Of a stretch of 5,646 nucleotides of DNA, positions 1 to 5,401 are shown piece after piece. The notes under the pieces were generated by a model. It did no database searches. It was not told the DNA's origin and saw only the letters and a list, made by a program, of their open reading frames with translations. Numbering within the stretch: the stretch's first letter is position 1; the number at the start of each line of letters is the position of its first letter. The translations under genes were made by a program, and so were the position numbers. Source of the stretch: CAIOZW01 sp049318845 (GTDB lineage Bacteria > Acidobacteriota > Blastocatellia > RBC074); assembly GCA_049318845.1 (NCBI GenBank), contig JBMOFH010000273.1, forward strand, positions 1 to 5,646. Direction: 5' to 3'.

Positions 1-1
1 G

Positions 2-238
2 GGTGGAACGGCAGCGACTGTTCTCTCGCTGATTCCATTTTTCTCGCCGATGCTTATGTTCCTGCGGATCGGGCTTCAAACGCCACCCTGGTGGCAGATC
101 GCACTCTCAATCGTTCTGCTCATCGGAACGATTCTCGGAGCCGTCTGGGTCGCGGCGAAAATATATCGGGTTGGTGTCCTGATGTATGGCAAGCGGCCGA
201 CGATCCCGGAGATTTTCCGCTGGCTCCGTTACAGCTGA
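2..238 (+). CDS. ABC-2 type transporter permease, C-terminal end only (NatB/YhaP-like)
   Basis: The open frame enters from the left edge and ends at TGA 236-238, so only the last 78 residues are present. What is visible is a hydrophobic stretch with a PFFSPM motif, then RIGLQTPPWWQ, a second membrane helix (about ALSIVLLIGTILGAVWVAA), and a basic cytoplasmic tail reading KIYRVGVLMYGKRPTIPEI. From knowledge of the family, this order (FSP-M-x-x-R, a short periplasmic loop with a PPxWQ element, last helix, then the RVGxLMYGKRP tail) is typical of the C-terminus of NatB/YhaP-like ABC-2 permeases, which export small molecules or ions together with a separate ATPase. The ATPase gene is not in the window and the substrate cannot be inferred. 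The gene converges on the response regulator downstream. Family assignment is fairly secure; function is not. Confidence 0.8.
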   Translation, partial: GGTAATVLSLIPFFSPMLMFLRIGLQTPPWWQIALSIVLLIGTILGAVWVAAKIYRVGVLMYGKRPTIPEIFRWLRYS

Positions 239-271
239 GGGCGCTGTCGTCTCACGGCCGATGACGCTCCC
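239..271 (+). terminator. Imperfect hairpin between convergent genes, possible bidirectional terminator
   Basis: The arms at 239-251 and 260-271 pair over most of their length around an 8-base loop, with one C/T mismatch (242/268), one bulged T (245) and one G-T pair (249/262). The hairpin begins directly after the permease stop and ends 7 bases before the regulator stop, where a shared terminator would be expected. No T-run follows on either strand, so it is not a canonical intrinsic terminator. Confidence 0.3.
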
Positions 272-278
272 GGGGCCG

Positions 279-902
279 CTAAATCAGCTTGTTCCTGATC
301 GCGTAACTGACCAATTCCGCGTTCGATCCGATCTCCAATTCCTGCATAATCGTGTACTTGTGGAATTGAACCGTGCGTGGCGTAATGCCGAGCTGATTGG
401 CGATCTCGACCATCGAGTAACCCGCCGCCACCAGTTTGAGCACCTCCCGCTGGCGCGGCGTCATCTTGTAAGACTTCCTAATAGTTTTGGAATTGTGAAT
501 CAGAGAGCCGACCATGTTCTGAGTCAGAGCGGGCGATGTGTAGTAGCCGCCCCAACTGACCGTGCGGAGTGCTGTCACCAGCTCGGAGACGGCCGAGGTC
601 TTGATGACGTAGCCGGATGCTCCGATCCGGAAGGCCTCCATCGCTGTATCGACATCCTGGTCCATTGTCAGATAGATCAGCCGGATACTCGGCCACGCCT
701 TCTTTAATTTTATGCCGGTGGTCAATCCATCCATGATCGGCATGCCGATGTCGAGGATCGCAACATCCGGATTGAGAGATGCAATTGAGTCGAGCAATGA
801 CTGGCCGTCGCTGAATGTCCCGACCACGGAGAATTCAGGCTCCAGAACACGTTTGATCGCATCGATAAGAATTGTGTGGTCGTCTGCCAGTACTACTCTC
901 AT
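279..902 (-). CDS. NarL/FixJ-family response regulator (REC + LuxR-type HTH)
   Basis: A 207-residue two-component response regulator and cytoplasmic DNA-binding transcription factor. The REC domain covers about residues 1-118. It has the acidic pair D7-D8, phosphoacceptor D51 in the context ILDIGMPIMDG, T79 and the conserved K101. A linker of about 25 residues leads to a LuxR-type helix-turn-helix from about 145 to 207, with MTPRQREVL (147-155) and the recognition region GITPRTVQFHKYTIM. Length and order are those of ordinary NarL-type regulators. The frame is open upstream to 968, but the ATG at 902 places MRVVLADDH at the N-terminus as in the family and has AGGAAAG about 10 bases upstream, so I reject the 22-residue extension. 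It is divergently oriented from the HisKA_3 histidine kinase at 1170, the class that normally partners NarL-type regulators, so that kinase is the likely phosphodonor (inference). All key residues are present. Confidence 0.93.
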   Translation of the reverse strand: MRVVLADDHTILIDAIKRVLEPEFSVVGTFSDGQSLLDSIASLNPDVAILDIGMPIMDGLTTGIKLKKAWPSIRLIYLTMDQDVDTAMEAFRIGASGYVIKTSAVSELVTALRTVSWGGYYTSPALTQNMVGSLIHNSKTIRKSYKMTPRQREVLKLVAAGYSMVEIANQLGITPRTVQFHKYTIMQELEIGSNAELVSYAIRNKLI

Positions 903-1169
903 TATCTGCTCACTTTCCTGAACCGGGATGTCCGGCCTGATCGATGATGGGCCATTCCAGGTTGCCATACTTCGGGGTCTTTCCGGTTATGGAGCCGGTT
1001 TCGCCATAGGCGGGATGAGAGTAGTTAAACAGTGATGTACAAGTCAAACGGACTTTGGGTGGAATCGGCCCTGTCGTTATTCTGAAGTCGGAACGGACGA
1101 GATTGTGGTAATTTTCGCCTTTTTCAGGATCAGGGGTCAATTTTTTCAATTGCTGTAGGAGGATGTCAA
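903..1169. promoter_or_regulatory. Divergent promoter region between response regulator and histidine kinase
   Basis: This 267-bp region has no convincing gene and must hold the start signals for both flanking genes unless they are read from elsewhere. I see a direct repeat CCGGTT at 983-988 and 995-1000, start-to-start 12 bases, which could be an operator element. On the minus strand a TTGACT hexamer lies at 1047-1042, but the candidate -10 sequences at correct spacing are poor. On the plus strand only the ribosome binding site of the kinase is clear (AGGAGG 1157-1162). No promoter can be assigned with confidence. Autoregulation by the response regulator would be plausible but is not shown. 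Confidence 0.5.
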
Positions 1170-2951
1170 ATGGATCAGATATCGCTTATCTGGGGTGGAA
1201 TGATGGCGATCTACCTGCTGCTGGCGTGGATTCACCTTCTTATTTTTCTTCTTCATAGAGGGGAGCGTTACCAGCTCCTCTTCGTTCTGAGCGCCACCTT
1301 CGCGATTTCGATGGCGGCAGTCGAACTCAGTTCAATGAAGTTTGATTATACTGTTCAGCAGTTAAAGCTGATTCTCCTGCTCGGCCATCTCTCGCTTTGC
1401 GGTATCCTGGTCTCGATCACCTTTTTTCTCCACTTATATTTTAAAGCCGGACGACGCTGGCTGGCCTGGCTCGCTGCCTCATCGCGAATCATGGTCGTGA
1501 TTATAATCCTGTTTATTCCTCAACCATACAATTATGAGCAACTTCAATCTATCAAACGGGTCCCATTTCTCGATGGAAGTTTTCCGGTACCGGTCGGGAC
1601 GCACAGTTGGCGAACCTTCATTGGGACGATTGCCTGTGTTCTGTTTCTCTGTTTTTCGATCGACGTGATTCGTCAGGTCTGGAGAAGAAAGGGAGGGCGG
1701 AAGGGGCTGATTGTTGGGGTGAGTGTCTTCATCTACGCAATCCTCGTCCTCTACAGCAATCTATTCGGGATAATAAGTTATTGGGGGGCAAAGTCGATCA
1801 ACTTTTTTACGCTGCCGCTCTTCAGCGTATATTTTCTTGGAGTCGCGCTGGCGATGAGTTTCGAAATCAGTCGGGAGGTGATTCAGGCGGGCCGGCTCAC
1901 AACAATATTGGAGAAGAATGAGCGAAGTCTCAGACTGGCGGTGAAGGCGGCGAGGATCGAAGTCTGGTCGTACGATTATCGGACCGGGGAGTTCTCGATA
2001 TCACCGAAAGTTCGGCAATTTTTAGGTCTTGCACCAGATAAACCGATCACTCTCGAAATGGTTCTTGAAAAAGTTGATGTTGATGACAAGCTGTTGCTGA
2101 CGGATCAGATAAATCTGGTAAAGACGTCATCCGCCAGCTTCCAGATGGAGTCTCGTTTCAAATACCCTGATGGGAGTCAGGGGTGGGTTTCGACCATCGG
2201 TGAGGTTGAATATGGTTCTGACGGTTCGCCAGTCAGCCTGCGGGGAGTTGCGTTGAACATAACGGAGAGAAAACTGGCTGAAGAGGCGGCGCGAAATCTG
2301 AGCGGTATGCTGATCACTGCACATGAAGAAGAGCGGACGAGACTGGCAAGAGAATTGCACGATCATCTCGGTCAGAGGATTGCGCTCCATTCAATCGAAC
2401 TGGGTTTGATAAGTGAAAATCCGCCGGAAGACAGGACGGTGTTTCTGGAAAGGATGAAGGCGATCAACAAGCAGATGGAACTGATCTCCAACGATATCAG
2501 TATGCTCTCACATCGCCTTCATCCGGCAAATCTGAAGCGACTTGGGCTTGTTCCGGCCATTCGTGGATTATGCAGGGAGATGGCATTGACCCACGAACTC
2601 GCGATCGATTTCAAGCAGTCGTATTCGCAATTGGGTTGCGGCGTGATTTCAGATGAAACATCGCTCTGCCTCTATCGGATTACTCAGGAATCACTCCGTA
2701 ATGTCGTTCGCCACAGCCAGGCAACTCAAGTTTCGGTTGATCTGAACCAGGGCAGTGACTGGATTGAACTGGTTGTCGTCGATGATGGGGTCGGTTTCAA
2801 CAGGGAGGATGCCTCCTGGAAGCCTTCGCTCGGACTGATCAGCATGCAGGAACGGGCGCGGCTGGTGAATGGAAAACTCTCCATTCAAACTTCCATTGGA
2901 AATGGAACCACTGTCAGGGTAATGGTTCCGGTTGATAAACAGGTCTTGTAA
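1170..2951 (+). CDS. Membrane sensor histidine kinase: 7TM - PAS - HisKA_3 - HATPase_c (NarX/DegS class)
   Basis: A 593-residue inner-membrane sensor kinase. About seven hydrophobic segments fill the N-terminus (roughly residues 8-28, 36-54, 67-90, 103-117, 149-168, 178-201, 211-230), forming a multi-pass sensor region rather than a periplasmic domain between two helices. A short helix (231-252) joins it to a PAS_3-like domain (about 251-368) ending in a PAC-type GVALNITERKLAEE. The HisKA_3 dimerisation domain follows, with EERTRLARELHDHLGQ. H397 is the phosphoacceptor, and D398 with Q402 fits the DxxxQ phosphatase motif of this class. The HATPase_c domain has N-box ITQESLRNVVRHS (N511), DDGVGF (538-543) and GLISMQERA (555-563). 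The start is the ATG at 1170, set by AGGAGG (1157-1162) with a 7-base spacer. It is divergent from the NarL-type regulator, its probable partner. The ligand is unknown; seven helices suggest a membrane-soluble or membrane-linked signal (inference). Confidence 0.93.
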   Translation: MDQISLIWGGMMAIYLLLAWIHLLIFLLHRGERYQLLFVLSATFAISMAAVELSSMKFDYTVQQLKLILLLGHLSLCGILVSITFFLHLYFKAGRRWLAWLAASSRIMVVIIILFIPQPYNYEQLQSIKRVPFLDGSFPVPVGTHSWRTFIGTIACVLFLCFSIDVIRQVWRRKGGRKGLIVGVSVFIYAILVLYSNLFGIISYWGAKSINFFTLPLFSVYFLGVALAMSFEISREVIQAGRLTTILEKNERSLRLAVKAARIEVWSYDYRTGEFSISPKVRQFLGLAPDKPITLEMVLEKVDVDDKLLLTDQINLVKTSSASFQMESRFKYPDGSQGWVSTIGEVEYGSDGSPVSLRGVALNITERKLAEEAARNLSGMLITAHEEERTRLARELHDHLGQRIALHSIELGLISENPPEDRTVFLERMKAINKQMELISNDISMLSHRLHPANLKRLGLVPAIRGLCREMALTHELAIDFKQSYSQLGCGVISDETSLCLYRITQESLRNVVRHSQATQVSVDLNQGSDWIELVVVDDGVGFNREDASWKPSLGLISMQERARLVNGKLSIQTSIGNGTTVRVMVPVDKQVL

Positions 2952-3175
2952 TGGTGAGGGCTTCGCTGGACGGCAGGTGTTGGGATGAACGGCGGATCGC
3001 GCGGTAAGTTCCAGTCCGGCAGCAATCGGTGCTTCATCAGCCGGAAGTATTGAGGAGTCCTGTTACTTCTTACAGTTATAATTCTGGAAAATATCACCAT
3101 GTGACAGGTTACAATACGGGATACTGTCCATAGAATAAAAGTCTCGAATAAAGATCGTTATCATTGCACATCAGC

Positions 3176-3205
3176 CAGTGCCAGTCGCAGTGGTACTGTC
3201 TTTTT
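3176..3205 (+). terminator. Intrinsic terminator-like hairpin
   Basis: Arms CAGTGCCA (3176-3183) and TGGTACTG (3191-3198) form eight pairs with one G-T, around a 7-base loop. TCTTTTT (3199-3205) follows immediately. Shape and T-run fit a rho-independent terminator on the plus strand. It lies about 225 bases after the kinase stop, so it would end a long 3' untranslated region of the kinase message or an independent short RNA. Confidence 0.5.
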
Positions 3206-3260
3206 CATCTTGCTGTTTTGGACACACGAATAAACCGGGAATCTAAATAGCCCCGGAAAT

Positions 3261-3303
3261 GACCTGGCCACTCGTTGAGTTTGGCTCAACCATTGGTCAG
3301 GTC
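3261..3303 (+). repeat. Long imperfect inverted repeat (hairpin), possible second terminator
   Basis: Two 19-base arms, 3261-3279 and 3285-3303, match as inverted repeats at 16 of 19 positions, and one of the three differences is a G-T pair in RNA. The loop is only five bases (TTTGG). TAACTTTT follows at 3304-3311, so the T-run is separated from the stem by a few bases. It may be a second terminator downstream of the 3176 hairpin, or the relic of a mobile-element end. The sequence alone does not decide. Confidence 0.45.
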
Positions 3304-3337
3304 TAACTTTTCCGCTGTGTGGAGGAGGTTAACAAGA

Positions 3338-3388
3338 GTGTCATTACGTCCTTACAGCTCAAAGTCAGCATCCTGTGCGCTATATTAA
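3338..3388 (+). CDS. Possible 16-codon ORF with a strong ribosome binding site
   Basis: GGAGGAGG at 3321-3328 is a near-perfect ribosome binding site. Nine bases later a GTG (3338) opens a 16-codon frame ending at TAA 3386-3388, giving a peptide starting MSLRPYSSKSASC. No family is recognisable, and no run of one amino acid suggests a classical attenuation leader. It sits just after the hairpin at 3261-3303 and before the promoter-like sequence at 3450. It may be the leftover start of a decayed gene or a chance match. Low confidence that it is expressed. Confidence 0.2.
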   Translation: MSLRPYSSKSASCALY

Positions 3389-3449
3389 TCCAGTTTTAGA
3401 GAAAGAGTTCGGCTCCCATTGTTCAGAAGTCGTGGGTCGGTTGGGAGTG

Positions 3450-3477
3450 TTGACTTTACTTCAGGTTGGTCTATACT
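3450..3477 (+). promoter_or_regulatory. Sigma70-like promoter candidate
   Basis: TTGACT (3450-3455) and TATACT (3472-3477) each match the consensus at five of six positions with a 16-base spacer. Transcription would start near 3484 and run through the transposase relic into the radical SAM gene at 3810, leaving an untranslated leader of about 325 bases. It is the best promoter-like match I found upstream of that gene. The promoter could instead belong to the former insertion element. Confidence 0.35.
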
Positions 3478-3486
3478 GACCCGACC
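3464..3486. repeat. Inverted repeat overlapping the -10 element
   Basis: GGTTGGTC (3464-3471) and GACCCGACC (3478-3486) are inverted repeats apart from one extra C in the right arm and one G-T position. They lie immediately either side of the TATACT at 3472-3477. An inverted repeat centred on a -10 hexamer is a common place for a repressor operator, but a chance hairpin cannot be excluded. Confidence 0.25.
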
Positions 3487-3489
3487 ATA

Positions 3490-3639
3490 CCTTCAATTTT
3501 TATAGTGGCTTCATTGTGGCTTTATGCCGGAGCAACGCTAAAAGCAGCAATCGATCAGACAGAAAAATTGACAGGGGGCTGACCGAAAGAAGCAATTGCA
3601 GAAAGTGGTTACCGAGGGGTGAAATGTCATCCTGAATAA
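3490..3639 (+). pseudogene. Decayed IS5-family-like transposase fragment
   Basis: Read in the frame starting at 3490, the translation includes LYAGATLKAAIDQTEKLTGG, then a stop (TGA 3580-3582), then PKEAIAESGYRGVKCHPE and another stop (TAA 3637-3639). In IS5-type DDE transposases the same region reads approximately NPYDGHTL...DTEKLTG...A-VDKGYRG, so spacing and order agree over about 40 residues. The DGHTL aspartate is changed to A, and the catalytic D before GYRG is replaced by E. With the internal stop and no intact N-terminal or C-terminal part, it cannot be active. No terminal inverted repeats or target duplication could be paired with it. The assignment rests on motif recall, not a search. 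Confidence 0.6.
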
Positions 3640-3799
3640 TCTGCCGTTCGGATCTGCGATCTATACAAGGCCAGAGGTGAGGTCAGATTATTTTAAAAAA
3701 CGTACAAGTGTTCCCGCACAACCAGGTTGGATAGGAAGTATTCCCCCCGGACAGGATGAGTCAGCAGGCAGATTACGCCAAAATTCAAATTTAAAACTT

Positions 3800-3803
3800 G
3801 AGG
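3800..3803 (+). promoter_or_regulatory. Ribosome binding site that decides the radical SAM gene start
   Basis: GAGG at 3800-3803 is six bases before the ATG at 3810. The alternative upstream start TTG 3798-3800 overlaps this site and has no good ribosome binding site of its own, so the ATG is preferred. Confidence 0.6.
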
Positions 3804-3809
3804 TATTCG

Positions 3810-5324
3810 ATGTACACGAGTCAGAAAATCAGAGTTGGTCTGGTCGAGTTGCCCGAGATCGCCCTTTACGATCCATTTGGCAGTAATCGAGCCACCGTCC
3901 GTAAGGGATCGGCGTTGATCAGCAAACAGGTGTTGATGGCAAGTCTCGAGGCGGCCGGGTTTGATGTTCGTCTCTACAACCTGAAACGTGGCAATGATGA
4001 GGAGCCGTACGGTGAGATAACGTGGAATGGGGTGAAGCTGACCAAGGTGAGTGTGGGGCAGAAGATCGCCAGTGTGCCGGCGGCGGAGTGTGACATCTGG
4101 GGTTTGACGTGCAATTTCTCGCAACACCGGAATGTTGCACGGATGGTGATCCGGCATTTGAAGTCGGCAGGAAGACCGGTGGTGGTTGGCGGGTCGGATG
4201 CGATCGCCGAGTCGGCGTTTTACCTCGAGTCGGGAGCGGACGCGATCGTGCTCGACAAGTCGGGTGGAGCCAACTGGGCAATCATTGACGCGCTGACGGG
4301 GCGTGAGCCGCGGGGAGAGCTCTCGGGGGTGATATTTGGTGATGGTCGTACGGTATCGACGCGAGTTCGTCCGCAGGGTCCGGAGGATTGGGCACTGCCA
4401 TCGCCGAGTGTCGTGCAGCAGACTCTCGGAACTGAATACTGGAGCACCTATTTCCCGGAGAAGCTGCTGCCGATCGGCTCCGTCTTCACCGATGTCGGCT
4501 GTGACCGCAAATGTGATTTTTGCCAGACGCCGGACTATCGGCTCGGTTACAAAGCGATGTCACCCGAGACAGCGATAAAGTGGTTTGCCTCCCAACGGAA
4601 TGAAGGTGCAGGATGCATCATTGGCAGTTCCGATCAGTTCCTTGGCCGGCTACTCTGGGATGGCGGGCGTGACGAGGTGTTGGAGATCATGAATGGTCTG
4701 CGTGAGCAGGGACTGGCGGTTCTCTGGGCGAACGGACTCGAGCTTCGGAAGGCAACGCGGGGCCGGGGGCTGAAGAAGAACGAGCATGATCTTTCTCCCG
4801 ACGAGGAGCTGATTCGCGCGCTCTGGGGATGGGACGGGAATGTGGGGTGTTACCATGCGTTCATCCCGGCGGAGCGTCCGCTGCACGGGCGGGAGAACTA
4901 TGCCAAGCTGCTGCCGTGGCGTGATCATTGTGAGATGATGAAGGAGATCGTGCGGGCGGGAGTTCCGACATTGACGTATGGCTGTATCATCGGCTTTGAG
5001 GATGACGACGATCGCTCGCTCTCACTCCTTGAAGAGGGGGTCAGCTCCCTTTACGAAGAGCTTCGCGCGATCAATCCTAATCTCTTCTTCCAGATTGCGC
5101 CATTTTCACTCTCGCCCATTCCGGGAACTCCGCAGGGGGTTCGCTTCCGTGAGACAGGTCTGCTCCGGTTTGAAGATCCGGAGATCTTTGGTGGGATCTG
5201 GGTGCCCTGTGCAGACACGCGCCATCTGAGCTACGATGAGGTATCTAACTGGCAGAAGCGGCTGCTGAAGATTGGCGATGGCGAAGGTAAATCGCAGTTC
5301 ATGGACGAGGTCTTTCAGCACTGA
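3810..5324 (+). CDS. Cobalamin-binding-domain radical SAM protein, substrate unknown
   Basis: A 504-residue, probably cytoplasmic enzyme with the two-part layout of B12-dependent radical SAM proteins. Residues about 5-165 resemble a cobalamin-binding Rossmann-like domain: KGSALISKQVLMASLEAAGF where family members have their PPLG-L-YLA-L-x-x-G element, DIWGLTCN, VVVGGSDA (124-131) and SGADAIVLDKSGG. No DxHxxG motif is seen, which is common in this family and implies cobalamin is bound without an axial His. The radical SAM domain follows with DVGCDRKCDFCQTP; C231, C235 and C238 form the CxxxCxxC [4Fe-4S] motif. Later landmarks are IIGFEDD (393-399) and IPGTP (437-441). Family members do methylations at unactivated carbons, ring contractions and other rearrangements; nothing here identifies which. 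The start is the ATG with GAGG upstream. A second gene begins 77 bases downstream on the same strand, suggesting an operon. Confidence 0.88.
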   Translation: MYTSQKIRVGLVELPEIALYDPFGSNRATVRKGSALISKQVLMASLEAAGFDVRLYNLKRGNDEEPYGEITWNGVKLTKVSVGQKIASVPAAECDIWGLTCNFSQHRNVARMVIRHLKSAGRPVVVGGSDAIAESAFYLESGADAIVLDKSGGANWAIIDALTGREPRGELSGVIFGDGRTVSTRVRPQGPEDWALPSPSVVQQTLGTEYWSTYFPEKLLPIGSVFTDVGCDRKCDFCQTPDYRLGYKAMSPETAIKWFASQRNEGAGCIIGSSDQFLGRLLWDGGRDEVLEIMNGLREQGLAVLWANGLELRKATRGRGLKKNEHDLSPDEELIRALWGWDGNVGCYHAFIPAERPLHGRENYAKLLPWRDHCEMMKEIVRAGVPTLTYGCIIGFEDDDDRSLSLLEEGVSSLYEELRAINPNLFFQIAPFSLSPIPGTPQGVRFRETGLLRFEDPEIFGGIWVPCADTRHLSYDEVSNWQKRLLKIGDGEGKSQFMDEVFQH

Positions 5325-5339
5325 TGAGAGTTCCTGACT

Positions 5340-5371
5340 AGTGGGTGACAGTGAAGAGAATCTCGCCCACT
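5340..5371 (+). promoter_or_regulatory. Intercistronic hairpin between radical SAM gene and next gene
   Basis: AGTGGGTGA (5340-5348) pairs with TCGCCCACT (5363-5371) over nine positions with one G-T pair, around a 14-base loop. It lies between the radical SAM stop and the next gene's ribosome binding site. No T-run follows, so it is unlikely to be a terminator. It could protect the upstream message end or tune expression between the two genes. Confidence 0.35.
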
Positions 5372-5386
5372 GCGGGGGTGATTGAC

Positions 5387-5392
5387 AGGAGG
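5387..5392 (+). promoter_or_regulatory. Ribosome binding site fixing the start of the last gene
   Basis: AGGAGG at 5387-5392 is nine bases before the ATG at 5402. In-frame GTG codons at 5351 and 5378 would extend the protein, but lack a comparable site and the extension has no family-like sequence. Confidence 0.65.
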
Positions 5393-5401
5393 ATAGAAGG
5401 C

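Larger units (their letters stand above)
2952..3809. other. Long non-coding stretch with decayed mobile-element sequence
   Basis: This 858-base stretch separates the kinase from the radical SAM gene. Every frame on both strands is interrupted, and short open stretches such as 2885-3100 (-) have no family motifs or good start signals. By eye it is richer in A and T than the genes around it. It holds two hairpins (3176-3205, 3261-3303), a promoter-like sequence (3450-3477), a tiny possible ORF (3338-3388) and an IS5-like transposase relic (about 3490-3639), listed separately. The remainder shows nothing I can name. It reads as a site of past insertion and decay. Confidence 0.7.

Noticed and set aside
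903..968. Upstream extension of the response regulator by 22 residues
   Set aside because: The ATG at 902 gives the usual REC N-terminus and has AGGAAAG upstream; the extension has no family-like sequence.
910..1149. 79-codon minus-strand frame in the divergent region
   Set aside because: It starts at TTG without a ribosome binding site, overlaps the regulator's leader and has no recognisable motif.
2885..3100. 71-codon minus-strand frame downstream of the kinase
   Set aside because: It overlaps the kinase end and shows no domain, no good start signal and no homology I can recall.
3301..3337. Integron attC-like site suggested by GTCTAAC after the hairpin
   Set aside because: No matching GTTRRRY core at proper distance and no integrase or cassette array nearby.
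3568..3596. TTGACA inside the transposase relic as a -35 element
   Set aside because: No acceptable -10 hexamer at 16-18 bases; the hexamer falls in the former transposase codons.
3693..4281. Minus-strand frames opposite the start of the radical SAM gene
   Set aside because: Their translations are low-complexity and motif-free, and they lie antisense to clear enzyme sequence.
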